From Paenibacillus gorillae (GTDB taxonomy: Bacteria > Bacillota > Bacilli > Paenibacillales > Paenibacillaceae): DNA of 64,000 nt. The stretch is taken from the NCBI RefSeq assembly GCF_000513275.1, contig NZ_CBVJ010000129.1, positions 1 to 64,000 on the forward strand, in the 5' to 3' direction. Position 1 is the stretch's first letter. Every line of letters starts with the position of its first letter. The translations under genes and the position numbers were made by a program. Below the pieces are notes generated by a model. That model worked only from the letters and a program-made list of their open reading frames with translations. It was not told the DNA's origin and ran no database searches. Shown here in pieces: positions 50,408 through 60,423 of the stretch.

Positions 50408-52963
50408 TTAGTACTCATCCGCAATAATCACAAAGCCGTATATATGAGCTGCCCGGCCTTCGTCATTATACAGACGGAATGTATTATTGCCCGCTTGCAT
50501 CCAGATGCGAATTTCACGCTGATCCTTGATATCCCAGCGTGGGAATCCCCAACCGGCTGTGTTGTGTAAATTTGTTCTGTACGTGTGTGCTCCCCCGTTA
50601 AGCTCTATGCTGAGGTCCCTGCTTTCCCCTGCACAGTAGTCAAAGCGCATTAGATAATAGCCATCCTTAGGCACCCTAACACGGTCAAACTTCAGCTCGC
50701 CGCCATTACCAAGACCAGTAGCCTTCTCCGCGCCTGCTGCATCTAATACCAATTCTGCGCCACCGCTCAGGCTGCCTTTTCCAACCGGAACATACAATTC
50801 CTTTTGCGGAATGTTATCAATAATATGGAATCTTTCCAAAGCAGGCACAGCTCCTCCAATACGCTCGAAGAACAACGCGCTCTCGCCGCCAGCGAAAGGA
50901 AATACCACATCTTTAGTAAGGAATATTTTATTAGAGCCGCTTTGCGGCATTTCCATTTCCACTTTGTTGATTCCGTCGCTTACACGCAGTGTCCAAGGCT
51001 CTTGTGCTGCATAGAATAGTCTTATTGTCTGAGGCGTATCCGTTGTTTCCACTGCAAACACAATACTGCCATTCAGTAAAACGGCTTCCTGTTCATTTTC
51101 ATAAACGACAGGCTCGCTGCCTTGCAGTGTTTGTCCCGCTAGTGCTAAGTACTCTGTTCTTGCTTCACTCATGTAACCGGAACAAATCCCTTTTGGCAGC
51201 TCTGAGATTTCTTTGGTGATATAAATTCCGGCACCGCCGCTTTTCAGAAGCGGGAGTTCGATTACATCAGCAGAAGTCACTTTGATGCGCTTAACTTTCA
51301 TCAATTCACCGCTGGAATCATCCTCATAAATATCAGCCTCAAACTCACCTTCAGGCAGAAAATCCATTTTCAGACGCAAAATCATTGCTTCGTCTGTGAT
51401 GCAGCCAATCAGCCAATCCCCTTGTGAGCGGCGCATAATGGCTGCATGATGACCTGGAAAACCAGACAGCACCTTTACCTCATCGTACACAGGCTTCATG
51501 CGGCGTAAAAAATCAGTCCCTTTCCATGCCTCCAAATAATAAATGGATGCTGCAATATGCGCAGCGCCTGATTCATAAACGACTGAAAGCGCCATTTGAT
51601 GCCCTAGCGTCGTGTTTCGGTTTTTGTTCGAGAACCCGGTCGGCGTATAATCCATCGGACCGACCACATTGCGTGTAAACGGAACGGTACAATTGTGATT
51701 TGCGTCCGGCAAGCCGCTCCACATATAATGCTCGAGCCCCAAGATACCTTCTGCCGTCATGAAATTCGGCCAAGTGCGTCCTTCGCCCATGCATTTGGTC
51801 GCGCCATGGAAATTAATCATCAAGCGATGTTCCGTCATTAAGTTTGCAATCATTTCATATTGCCACATCGTGTGCTGAGAATCATTTTGGAAGAAATCGA
51901 CCTTGAGTCCATCTACCCCGCAGCTTGCCCACAGCGGAATTTTCTCTTGTGCTTTTTCAGGGGTGTCAATATACTGCATGGCGCTCCACAGCCATACGAC
52001 AATCCCCTTCGAATGGGCATAGTCGCATAGCTCTTTCAGCCACGTAATATCCCAGTCTGCATCCACGGTGAGTCCTTCAAATCCGACCCCTGCCGCAAAA
52101 TCCACAAAGCGTTTCTGCTCGGTGTAGAGCTGTGCGCTATTCATATATTCCCACCAGCCCCACAAACAACGACCCGGCTTGATCCAGCTTGTATCTTCCA
52201 TTACAGATGGCGGATTCAAGTTATAGTTTATTGTGGTATTAACCAGTTCGTTCAAATCGTCTGTCGCCACAATGACGCGCCAAGGAGAGGAGAACGGCAG
52301 TTTACAGGAGAGCGGCCCGCCCATTTCTTCCGGAGCGAATTCCAAAGACATGGTTCGGTTTCCGGCTCCACGCAAATGACATGAGCAGTAGCTGCCATCC
52401 GTGTTATATACCTCTGCTTCTGTAAGCATGACCCAGCCGCCATTGTCAGCGTGGAACAAGCTAGGCATCCCGTAATCTCTGCCTTCTTTGTCTTCCCAGC
52501 CGGTACGATCATAGGTACCCTCATAGCTGCTTACCCAATGCTGCAGCCACAAATCATTGTAGGCCTCTGACAAAGTGAAGTTTGTTGCTTCACGTAATAC
52601 TTTCATCGGTTTTTCTTCATTAGACAGTACTTGATAGCGGAAAGCAGCACCATCATCATACGCGCGCGCGCATAGTACAAACGTATACGCGCCACACTCA
52701 AACTCTAACGTCATCTCATTCGCATGATTCTCATAAACTGCTTTTTTACCCGCTGGTATCGAATAGGTCTCGTCAACAACCGCACGAGCTTCCTTTACAA
52801 AACGAAAGCCTCTTGTGAAATTCTCCAAATCACTTTCAAAGCCAAGCTTGCTTTGCTCGATTACCGCTTTACCATTACGCTCAACAGCGTACCCTAATTC
52901 CTTCTCAGAACTCTCAAAAACTGTGAAGCTAACAGCATTATTAGGCGAATACAGTTTCCACAT
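50408..52963 (-). CDS. Glycoside hydrolase family 97 protein
   Basis: About 851 residues. An N-terminal beta-super-sandwich (to about 260) precedes a TIM barrel with GLTVDADWDITWLKELCDYAHSKGI, GVDGLKVDFFQNDSQ and MINFHGATKCMGEGRTWPNFMTAEG, then a beta domain and a C-terminal CBM35-like module (ELVLDAAGAEKATGLGNGGEL). The Asp in LKVDFF corresponds to the nucleophile of retaining GH97 alpha-galactosidases rather than the inverting SusB type. No signal peptide is present, so it is cytoplasmic and probably acts on sugars imported by the adjacent ABC system. ATG 52963 follows CAGGAG; an upstream TTG does not. Confidence 0.9.
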   Translation of the reverse strand: MWKLYSPNNAVSFTVFESSEKELGYAVERNGKAVIEQSKLGFESDLENFTRGFRFVKEARAVVDETYSIPAGKKAVYENHANEMTLEFECGAYTFVLCARAYDDGAAFRYQVLSNEEKPMKVLREATNFTLSEAYNDLWLQHWVSSYEGTYDRTGWEDKEGRDYGMPSLFHADNGGWVMLTEAEVYNTDGSYCSCHLRGAGNRTMSLEFAPEEMGGPLSCKLPFSSPWRVIVATDDLNELVNTTINYNLNPPSVMEDTSWIKPGRCLWGWWEYMNSAQLYTEQKRFVDFAAGVGFEGLTVDADWDITWLKELCDYAHSKGIVVWLWSAMQYIDTPEKAQEKIPLWASCGVDGLKVDFFQNDSQHTMWQYEMIANLMTEHRLMINFHGATKCMGEGRTWPNFMTAEGILGLEHYMWSGLPDANHNCTVPFTRNVVGPMDYTPTGFSNKNRNTTLGHQMALSVVYESGAAHIAASIYYLEAWKGTDFLRRMKPVYDEVKVLSGFPGHHAAIMRRSQGDWLIGCITDEAMILRLKMDFLPEGEFEADIYEDDSSGELMKVKRIKVTSADVIELPLLKSGGAGIYITKEISELPKGICSGYMSEARTEYLALAGQTLQGSEPVVYENEQEAVLLNGSIVFAVETTDTPQTIRLFYAAQEPWTLRVSDGINKVEMEMPQSGSNKIFLTKDVVFPFAGGESALFFERIGGAVPALERFHIIDNIPQKELYVPVGKGSLSGGAELVLDAAGAEKATGLGNGGELKFDRVRVPKDGYYLMRFDYCAGESRDLSIELNGGAHTYRTNLHNTAGWGFPRWDIKDQREIRIWMQAGNNTFRLYNDEGRAAHIYGFVIIADEY

Positions 52964-53016
52964 CGATGCAATCTCCTGTCCATTCGTTAGATATTTGTTA
53001 TTCAATATTAAAATAA

Positions 53017-53052
53017 ACGGGGCAGGATACCTTTTGTCGCCAACTGCCCCGT
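53017..53052 (-). terminator. Hairpin between solute-binding and GH97 genes
   Basis: A perfect 9-bp ACGGGGCAG/CTGCCCCGT stem followed by TTTATTTT on the minus strand. Partial termination here would lower GH97 relative to the transporter. Confidence 0.75.
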
Positions 53053-53086
53053 AATAATAGTGATACTTCCTTGGCTTGCTGCAGTC

Positions 53087-54706
53087 TTAATTTTTTTCGG
53101 CCGTATTGTACAGCTCCATACGAACCTTGTAATTAGCTGTGTAAATATCTTCAATCTTCCCTGCATGATTTGCTTCTAGCTCCGCAATCATTTTTGCATA
53201 CATACCATCAATTTCATTCTGTGACTTTGCGTACACCATCGTAGAGAAACTATTGTCAATAATATCCTTGATTTTTTGCTCACTCAATGCGTCAGGCGAG
53301 CCTCCCTTTGGACCGAGATCATCATAAAGTGCGGTATCCCAAGTGGAGCCTGCCATTGATTTCAATGCATGTTGACTTACATTGTCTCTGTTATAACGGA
53401 ACATTAAATCATAAGGAGTGCCGTCTTCGCCCAATCCATTACGAATCATCCATGTCCATTTACGCGCGCCTGTTGTTTTCGAGAATTCTGCCCAATCCGC
53501 AGTAATTGCAGCTAATGCTTCTTGCGTCGGTACATGAACTCCGTTCTCCATATTCCAGTTCATGCCTTCTTTACCCCACATCAGCAAATACTGCCCTTCT
53601 TCACTTGCCAGGAAGTCCAGAAACTTGATCGTTTCAACCGGATGCTCATTTGCTACTGTAATACCAACACCGTCCCAACCCAAGGAACTGCGAGGGCCAA
53701 ATGTTGTTTTTTCCGGATCAACGCCTGGAGCAGTTACCTTAAACCCGTAGAACAGTTTATTTGTATCCTCGCCATCCTTGGCGCGGAATGCACTGTTGGC
53801 CTCATTCACAATACCGCCCGCCGTGGCAAACACACGTCCGCTGGCTGTTTTCTGCTCATAGTTTTGGGCTTTATTGATGCCCCATTCACGGTCAAGCAAG
53901 CCTTCTATATAAAGAGTGTTGATGAATTTGATCATTTCCAAGTAACGCGGATCTCTAACTATAAACTCGAGACGGCCATCATGCTCATAATAGGTTTTCA
54001 TGCCATACATCGCCTTGAATGAACCGATAATAGTAGGCATATGATCTGCGTTCACTGTCATCGGTATAGAAGGATTTCCGTCTACAGACGGGTATTTCGC
54101 TTTGAATTTTCTCAGCAAGTCCAGAAACTCATCCTGTGTAAAGGAATCTCCGGCCAATGCGCGCTCACCATATCCGAACTCCTCCAGGATATCCATACGC
54201 ATATTGATTGCCCAGTTTGGATCTGGATCCAAGCCGTACCAGTTGTTCAAATAATAATTTTTGCCATCCTCATACACACTTTTGGAAAGCACGTCACCAT
54301 AACGCGCCTTGATATTCGGAGCGTGCTCCTCAATCAAATCATTCAGCGGAATCAAGGCTCCACCAGCAATGTATTTGTTCAAGGTTGCTTCACGTCTGTC
54401 GATTAGCGCAATATCAGGCAAATCTCCGCTGACCAGCATCAGATTCAGTTTCTCGTCCGGATTACCGGTAGGCTGCTGAACCTCAATAAAAATACCTGTA
54501 CGTTCTGTAATTTCTTTCGCAACAGGGTTAGTAAACGGATCACCCACATTTTTGTCAAACAAAGTTAATGTAATAGGCTTCTTCGTTGTACTGTTTTCTC
54601 CCTCCCCTTTGGATACGCTTTCATTTACATTCTTGTTTCCGCCGCTGCATGCGCTCAACAGCATCGTGCATGCAAGTACCGTTGCCATGAGAATTCTTTT
54701 TCGCAT
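53087..54706 (-). CDS. Sugar ABC transporter substrate-binding lipoprotein
   Basis: 539 residues. A lipoprotein signal peptide ends in LLSACSGG. The mature part has features of the long family 1 solute-binding proteins found in Paenibacillus (GTAGGALIPLNDLIEEHAPN-like segments, YYLNNWYGLDPDPNWAINMR, TFGPRSSLGWDGVGITVANEHPVETIKFLDFL). It delivers an oligosaccharide to the two permeases upstream in the operon. AGGAGG precedes the ATG. Confidence 0.93.
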   Translation of the reverse strand: MRKRILMATVLACTMLLSACSGGNKNVNESVSKGEGENSTTKKPITLTLFDKNVGDPFTNPVAKEITERTGIFIEVQQPTGNPDEKLNLMLVSGDLPDIALIDRREATLNKYIAGGALIPLNDLIEEHAPNIKARYGDVLSKSVYEDGKNYYLNNWYGLDPDPNWAINMRMDILEEFGYGERALAGDSFTQDEFLDLLRKFKAKYPSVDGNPSIPMTVNADHMPTIIGSFKAMYGMKTYYEHDGRLEFIVRDPRYLEMIKFINTLYIEGLLDREWGINKAQNYEQKTASGRVFATAGGIVNEANSAFRAKDGEDTNKLFYGFKVTAPGVDPEKTTFGPRSSLGWDGVGITVANEHPVETIKFLDFLASEEGQYLLMWGKEGMNWNMENGVHVPTQEALAAITADWAEFSKTTGARKWTWMIRNGLGEDGTPYDLMFRYNRDNVSQHALKSMAGSTWDTALYDDLGPKGGSPDALSEQKIKDIIDNSFSTMVYAKSQNEIDGMYAKMIAELEANHAGKIEDIYTANYKVRMELYNTAEKN

Positions 54707-54786
54707 TCGGACCCCTCCTATAAATGAAATTCCTGAACCATCCAGCTTGCTTCCCTCCTGCCCATGCAGGGAGATTATATTTCAAT

Positions 54787-54820
54787 CCTATCCTGATCCG
54801 GATGCCCGATTCGGGATAGG
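54787..54820 (-). promoter_or_regulatory. Intercistronic hairpin before the solute-binding gene
   Basis: A 7-bp CCTATCC/GGATAGG stem with a large loop lies between permease and lipoprotein genes. Such stems often stabilise the binding-protein mRNA. Confidence 0.45.
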
Positions 54821-54847
54821 GGCGAAACCACGACTGATTGATATCGC

Positions 54848-55789
54848 TTAGCCTTTCACTGCCCCAATAAGCATTCCTTTCAGGAAGTACTTCTGCAGTA
54901 ATGGATACATAAGAATGATCGGCAGTGTAGCTATCATCGTAACGGCCATACGGATACTCTCGCTGGATACCGGCATCTTACGCTGTTCATTGGCAAGCTG
55001 CTGTGCCGCATTTAACATGTCATTGGTCTGGAACTGATTCAGAATTTTTACCAGAACCGCAGATAATGTTTTCAAATCAGGATTATAGGTATAAATGTAA
55101 GAATCATACCAAGCATTCCAATGACCTATGGCTGAGAATAAAGTGATCGTTGCCAATACCGGAGTGCACACAGGGATAATTACTTTCAGAAAAATCTGAA
55201 TATCATTTGCACCTTCTATTTGTGCCGCTTCCTCCATTTCTTTGGGCAAACCCTCCATGTAGGTGCGAACTAATATCATCCAAAATATACTCATTATCCC
55301 CGGGAAGATAAAAACCCAGAAATTATCGATCAGATTCAAGCTGCGCACGACCATGTACGTAGGAATCAATCCGCCGCTGAAATACATCGTGAATACGAAA
55401 AACAAATTAATTCCGCGCCAGCCTACAAGTTCTCTTTTGCTTAGTGCATAAGCCAGCATTGAAACACAAGCCAGCGTAAGAGGTACGCCAATCACGGTTC
55501 GGCCGACCGTCACGACGATAGAATTCAGAATTTCTGCATCCTTCAAAACGGTTTTGTAACTGTCCAGAGTGAAATCGTATGGCCACAGCATGAATTGTCC
55601 ATAAGCCGGGTCTGACGCATCATTCAGGGACAAAATGAAAATATGCCAGAAAGGAAAAAAGGTAACGATGAACAATAGCAACAAAAATCCGTAAACAATC
55701 GTATTTCCCGTAATGGTTGCCAGCGTATAGCGCGGTGACCAGTTGCTTCTAACGTCCGTCTTGTTATACCGTGCAACTTCATTATCCAT
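54848..55789 (-). CDS. Carbohydrate ABC permease (YtcP-like)
   Basis: 313 residues, six TM helices. The EAA loop is EEAAQIEGANDIQIFLKVIIPVCTPVLATI, typical of MalG/YtcP-type subunits. GNTIVYGFLLLLFIVTFFPFWHIFILSLND at the N-terminus and the TLPIILMYPLLQKYFLKGMLIGAVKG end are hallmarks of YtcP. It forms the channel with the LplB-like protein. No ATPase gene is in the operon, so a shared MsmX-type ATPase is expected. Confidence 0.95.
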   Translation of the reverse strand: MDNEVARYNKTDVRSNWSPRYTLATITGNTIVYGFLLLLFIVTFFPFWHIFILSLNDASDPAYGQFMLWPYDFTLDSYKTVLKDAEILNSIVVTVGRTVIGVPLTLACVSMLAYALSKRELVGWRGINLFFVFTMYFSGGLIPTYMVVRSLNLIDNFWVFIFPGIMSIFWMILVRTYMEGLPKEMEEAAQIEGANDIQIFLKVIIPVCTPVLATITLFSAIGHWNAWYDSYIYTYNPDLKTLSAVLVKILNQFQTNDMLNAAQQLANEQRKMPVSSESIRMAVTMIATLPIILMYPLLQKYFLKGMLIGAVKG

Positions 55790-55822
55790 TTCTTACTCCT
55801 CCCCCAGCCACATGCACAACGA

Positions 55823-56791
55823 TTAGAACAAATGAGTTTGACCCATTTTTTTAGAAATATTGTTTACAGTTATGACCAGAATAAACGCTATTACCGATTT
55901 GAACATACTTACAGCGGCTGCATAGGAGAACATGCCATTCTGAATGCCATAACGGAACGCATAGGTATCAATTACATCAGAATAGGATCGGTTCAGTGAA
56001 TTACCTAGTAAAAAATATTGATCAAACCCGGTATTCATCAAGTTGCCGATGTTCAAAATCAATAGAATAATAATGGTAGGCCGCAGCATCGGCAGTAAAA
56101 CGTGCCAGATTTGCTTCAAACGATTGGCGCCGTCCACTTTCGCCGCTTCGAACAACTCCGTTGGAATGGCAGCAATGGCAGCCAGATACATGATGGAATT
56201 GTAGCCCATATCCTTCCAAGCATTCGAAAGAGCTATAATGATCCAGAACATCTTGCCTTCCTGCATGAACAGCACACCTTGTTCTACAATTCCGATTTTC
56301 ATCAGCAGCTGATTTACAGGTCCTTCAGCGGATAACAAGGTAACAACGATACTTGCAGCTACAACCCATGAAATGAAAAATGGTAAATAGGAGGCTGTTT
56401 GTACCGTCCGCTTAAACCAGTTGATTCTTACTTCATTCAGTGTTATTGCAATGAAAATAGGAAGAACAAACCCTATCGACAGTGTTAACACACTGGAAAC
56501 CAAAGTATTGCGCATCACTTGCCAAAAATCTTGTCCGGAAAAGAAGTATTCAAACCACTGAAATCCCACAAAGTCTGCTTTAAAAAGCGAGCCCCAGAAA
56601 TCCCCTAAAGTCGGCTTATAATCTACAAATGCCATGTACAAGCCAATCATTGGGGCGTAAGCAAACAATACGGCCCACACAACTCCCGGAATGAGAAGCA
56701 AATAAAAATATCGCTGTCGAACCATTTTTTTTATTATAGGATTCCTAAGAAACGGCGCTTTCTCGTTGCTTCTATCCACCTCATATTCCAT
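55823..56791 (-). CDS. Carbohydrate ABC permease (LplB-like)
   Basis: 322 residues, six TM helices. RYFYLLLIPGVVWAVLFAYAPMIGLYMAFVDYKP, the FKADFVGFQWFEYFFSG loop and the EAA-loop ELFEAAKVDGANRLKQIWHVLLPMLRPT define the LplB family. It is the first gene of the transporter operon, read divergently from the YesN-like regulator. AGGCGGGAG precedes the ATG. Confidence 0.95.
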   Translation of the reverse strand: MEYEVDRSNEKAPFLRNPIIKKMVRQRYFYLLLIPGVVWAVLFAYAPMIGLYMAFVDYKPTLGDFWGSLFKADFVGFQWFEYFFSGQDFWQVMRNTLVSSVLTLSIGFVLPIFIAITLNEVRINWFKRTVQTASYLPFFISWVVAASIVVTLLSAEGPVNQLLMKIGIVEQGVLFMQEGKMFWIIIALSNAWKDMGYNSIMYLAAIAAIPTELFEAAKVDGANRLKQIWHVLLPMLRPTIIILLILNIGNLMNTGFDQYFLLGNSLNRSYSDVIDTYAFRYGIQNGMFSYAAAVSMFKSVIAFILVITVNNISKKMGQTHLF

Positions 56792-56979
56792 TCTCCCGCC
56801 TCCTCATGTCCGATTTATGATCATGAATTCATCATAGGGAATCTTGAATTGTATGGCTATATCACGATTTTCCGATTTCTATAACAAAAAAACGAACTTG
56901 CAAAATACCAAGGGTTTTGGTTAAAAAATAGGAAGACATGAACTTATATGGACGCCATCCGATACTCCATTCCTTGCAA

Positions 56980-57008
56980 TTGACATAACCTGCATTCAAA
57001 CTTATACT
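56980..57008 (+). promoter_or_regulatory. Sigma-A promoter of the YesN/YesM-like regulator genes
   Basis: TTGACA (56980-56985) and TATACT (57003-57008) with a 17-base spacer. The start point should be near 57015. Confidence 0.85.
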
Positions 57009-57016
57009 CTGTTCTA

Positions 57017-57030
57017 AGTAAGCGTTTACC
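57017..57030 (+). promoter_or_regulatory. cre-like site
   Basis: AGTAAGCGTTTACC agrees with the CcpA consensus TGWAANCGNTNWCA at all fixed positions except the first and last. It sits directly after the predicted start point, a place where CcpA blocks transcription. Confidence 0.55.
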
Positions 57031-57100
57031 TATAACGGCATATGATTTCTAGACGAGTTACAGTGCAATAGAAAAGGACAATAGCATGCGCGGAGGGTCT

Positions 57101-58684
57101 ATGTACACTATAATTTTAGTCGATGACGAACGGCTCACTTTAGTCACTCTTGCTAATTATATAGATTGGGAAAAAATGTCCTGCCGTGTCATTGCCACTG
57201 CCAGCAACGGACGAGATGCATTGGAAAAAGTTGAATCCCTGCAGCCGGATATTCTCATTACTGACGTTAAAATGCCTGTCATGGACGGCATTGAACTCTG
57301 TAAGCAAGTTCATACTCGATTCCCTAACATTCAAATTGTTTTTCTAAGCGGATACAATGAATTTGATTATGCTTGTGCTGCACTGCAGCATGGTGCCTGC
57401 GGCTATTTGCTGAAGCCAATTGACCATGAAGAGCTGGCTGCCACTATGAGGACGGTTCGTCGACGGTGTGAAGAGCAGAAAAACCGACTCAACTCCACCT
57501 TATTAACGTCGGGGGAATACCTGCGTGAACTTCTTCAAATCGGGGGTAATCTGCTCTCTGGCTTAGCGGACGAAGTTACTGCTGTATACAACCACCATTT
57601 GCATCTTCCTGCGGATAACAAAACCTTTTACTTTGTATTTATCAGCATAAACGAATATACGCTTCTGGCAGAGCACCCTCTTGCATTCGACGCGCCTTCC
57701 GGGGATTTTTCCACTGTAGAACGGCTAGAATTCTTCATCGCCGGATTGCCCAGTCACTCCCGTGGTGTACTGACCAAACTGCGCGATGGCCAATGGATTT
57801 TTGCCACCAAGGAATCAGACCGTACTGTGTTTATGAATTGGCGGAATCAGTCTGCGAGTGCGCAACGCTGGATATCTCTGTTCCTGACAGACCACCCGCA
57901 ATCACTGCTCTCCTTTACCAAACAATGGTCGAAGATGCTGCAAACCCACAATCAACTGGTTGCGATTCACGGCACAGGACTGATCAACGACAACTGGGAG
58001 AACACGCACACCGCATCTCGGAAGGAACCCTTTCCCAAGACAGAGCACTTGATTGCCGCCGTACAACAAAACCGCAGAGACCAAGTGGAAGAATGGCTTC
58101 ATGATTTTTACGATGGCGGTCTGCCGCCCGGAAATATCAGTCAAGTTTTTGTAGAAAGCGTTTCTATTTTTGATGCAGTACGATCCGCAGTTGCGGCTAA
58201 TAACCGTCATCTGCAAGACGTAATGGATAAGGATTCCAAGTTTTTCGGACGCCTTTCTCTGATGGAAAGCATGCAATCTATGAAAACACATATGCGGCAA
58301 ATTCTGAGCCTTATAATGGACGAGCTGGAGGCATCTCCTGTCGATCGGCATATCGAGATTGTCAACGAAGTATGTACGATCATACAGAAAAACTATGAAC
58401 AGGTTATTTCGATTGATATGCTGGCTGAGCTTATCTTTCTTTCACCCAACTATCTCCGGACGATATTCAAAGATGTTACCGGAAAAACATTACTCGAATA
58501 TGTGACTCAGATCCGCATGGATAATGCTTGCCTTATGCTGCAGGAGACCAATATTAGAGTTCAGGAGATTGCCAAACGAGTCGGCTATGACAGCCCCTCC
58601 TACTTCGGCGCTGTCTTTTTCAAACGTACGGGACTCACCCCTAACCAATACCGTACACATGCGAAAAAGGGATCACGAACATGA
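57101..58684 (+). CDS. YesN-like response regulator with AraC output
   Basis: About 527 residues. Receiver domain at 1-120 (IILVDDERLT, phospho-acceptor in ILITDVKMPVMDG, YLLKPIDHEE), a variable middle region of about 290 residues, and a C-terminal AraC domain (IDMLAELIFLSPNYLRTIFKDVTGKTLLEY, RVGYDSPSYFGAVFFKRTGLTPNQYR). It should respond to the next gene's kinase and activate the divergent sugar-transport operon. GGAGGG precedes the ATG; in-frame codons upstream are not needed. Confidence 0.93.
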   Translation: MYTIILVDDERLTLVTLANYIDWEKMSCRVIATASNGRDALEKVESLQPDILITDVKMPVMDGIELCKQVHTRFPNIQIVFLSGYNEFDYACAALQHGACGYLLKPIDHEELAATMRTVRRRCEEQKNRLNSTLLTSGEYLRELLQIGGNLLSGLADEVTAVYNHHLHLPADNKTFYFVFISINEYTLLAEHPLAFDAPSGDFSTVERLEFFIAGLPSHSRGVLTKLRDGQWIFATKESDRTVFMNWRNQSASAQRWISLFLTDHPQSLLSFTKQWSKMLQTHNQLVAIHGTGLINDNWENTHTASRKEPFPKTEHLIAAVQQNRRDQVEEWLHDFYDGGLPPGNISQVFVESVSIFDAVRSAVAANNRHLQDVMDKDSKFFGRLSLMESMQSMKTHMRQILSLIMDELEASPVDRHIEIVNEVCTIIQKNYEQVISIDMLAELIFLSPNYLRTIFKDVTGKTLLEYVTQIRMDNACLMLQETNIRVQEIAKRVGYDSPSYFGAVFFKRTGLTPNQYRTHAKKGSRT

Positions 58685-60423
58685 AGACATTGAAAAGGTT
58701 TTTCAACAATTCGTCTTTGCTGCAGAAATTACTGCTCATGTTTCTTACCGTAACGATCACCCCTCTGATATTCATTACGATGTTCTTCTATGATCGAACG
58801 GAGCAACGGCTGCTGGAATTGACCTATGAAAATATGTATAGCAGCAACCAGCAAATCAGCAGCAATGTAAAAGCTCATCTGGATAATCTTAACCAAATTT
58901 CATCTATGATTTATACAGATGAAACCTTACAAGCTTACCTTACGCAAAACTACACAGATGACTATTCTGTCTTCGAAGCCTACCGATATATCGATGGACT
59001 TCTATACAGCTTGATGACTGCGAACAACAGCCTGGCCAGCATTACTCTTTATGTGCACAATACAACACTCCCAGAGGATGGTCTGTTTCTCAAACATATC
59101 ACCCATGAAAATTTGCCGCTTCAGTATTTGTCTCAATTACAACAAACCTACGGGAACAATATGTTCAGCAACGTCGTTCAGGACAAAAAAGGGAAAAACA
59201 TTATTTATCTGGGGCGTACTCTCAATTTTAATACACAAAACCAGCCCTACGGCATGGTGACGATCGGGATCTATGAAGAATTGCTCTACAGGTTGATTGA
59301 GAAAGAGGAGCAAAACAAAAGCGTCTACTTACTCAATGAAAAAAACCAAATCATCTCAGCAACGGATAAATCGCTTTTAAACCTGTCATTCAACGAAGCC
59401 GTCGGCCCCGAATTGTCCGCCGATAAAGAGGTTGTCACCATAAACGGAGATCCCAATTTGCTGGTGTACAATACCATGTATCATGGCTGGAAAACTGTTT
59501 CTCTCACCCCAATTGACGAAATCATGCGTTCCTCTCGTCAAACCGCGATGCAAATTGTTGTGATCGCGATATTTAGTCTTGTCTTATCTATCCTAATGAT
59601 CGTTGTTATTGCCAAATATCTATCGCTCCGTCTGCGTAAATTAAACCGTCAGGCAGCGCAAGTCGAACTGGGAAATTTCACCCTCTTGCCCGCAGATCCC
59701 AGCAGGGATGAGATTGGTCAATTAAGCACCGCTTTCAACCAGATGAGCACACGGCTCAAAGATTTGATTGATAAGCTGTATATAAAGGAAATAGCCAAGC
59801 GCGATGCGGAGCTTTATGCATGGCAAAGCCAGATCAATCCGCATTTTCTGTATAATACGCTATCGGGTATTTCCTCTCTGGCCATCCAAAAAGGTAATGT
59901 TGAAGTGAGTGAAATTGTTAACCGTCTCGCAAGATTCTATCAAACATCACTCAATATGGGGCGTCAGTATATTACGCTGGAGAAAGAAATCACCCTAACC
60001 AAACACTATTTTGCCATCCAGCATATGCGCTTTGATGATAGCTTCATGGAGCACTGGGAAGTTGACGAAAGCTTGTTAACCCATGAAACGTTAAAATTAT
60101 TGCTGCAGCCTTTTGTGGAAAACGCCATTAATCACGCTATTTATGATAATCATACATGTCTGAATATCACCATCCGTGTTTACCGATCCGTTCACGTTGG
60201 TGCTCCAGCGTTCATATTGGAAGTCGAAGATGACGGCTGTGGAATGTCCTCCAAGCAAGTTGAAACACTGTTATCCTCCGAATCGAAAGCAGGGTATGGG
60301 ATAAAAAATGTTCATGAACGTGTGCAGCTTGCTTACGGACAGAACTACGGCGTAACCATTCATAGTCAAGCTGGATTGGGTACCAAAATTACTGTCATGC
60401 TGCCTTTGCAACAAGATGATTGA
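58681..60423 (+). CDS. YesM-like sensor histidine kinase
   Basis: 580 residues. TM1 (about 15-35), an external dCache-like domain of about 240 residues, TM2 (about 285-308), HAMP, then the His_kinase motif LYAWQSQINPHFLYNTLSGIS with the phospho-acceptor His and an HATPase domain (LLLQPFVENAINHAI, DDGCGMS, GYGIKNVHERVQLAYG). The ATG overlaps the regulator stop by ATGA. Together they form a sugar-sensing two-component pair. Confidence 0.95.
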   Translation: MKTLKRFFNNSSLLQKLLLMFLTVTITPLIFITMFFYDRTEQRLLELTYENMYSSNQQISSNVKAHLDNLNQISSMIYTDETLQAYLTQNYTDDYSVFEAYRYIDGLLYSLMTANNSLASITLYVHNTTLPEDGLFLKHITHENLPLQYLSQLQQTYGNNMFSNVVQDKKGKNIIYLGRTLNFNTQNQPYGMVTIGIYEELLYRLIEKEEQNKSVYLLNEKNQIISATDKSLLNLSFNEAVGPELSADKEVVTINGDPNLLVYNTMYHGWKTVSLTPIDEIMRSSRQTAMQIVVIAIFSLVLSILMIVVIAKYLSLRLRKLNRQAAQVELGNFTLLPADPSRDEIGQLSTAFNQMSTRLKDLIDKLYIKEIAKRDAELYAWQSQINPHFLYNTLSGISSLAIQKGNVEVSEIVNRLARFYQTSLNMGRQYITLEKEITLTKHYFAIQHMRFDDSFMEHWEVDESLLTHETLKLLLQPFVENAINHAIYDNHTCLNITIRVYRSVHVGAPAFILEVEDDGCGMSSKQVETLLSSESKAGYGIKNVHERVQLAYGQNYGVTIHSQAGLGTKITVMLPLQQDD

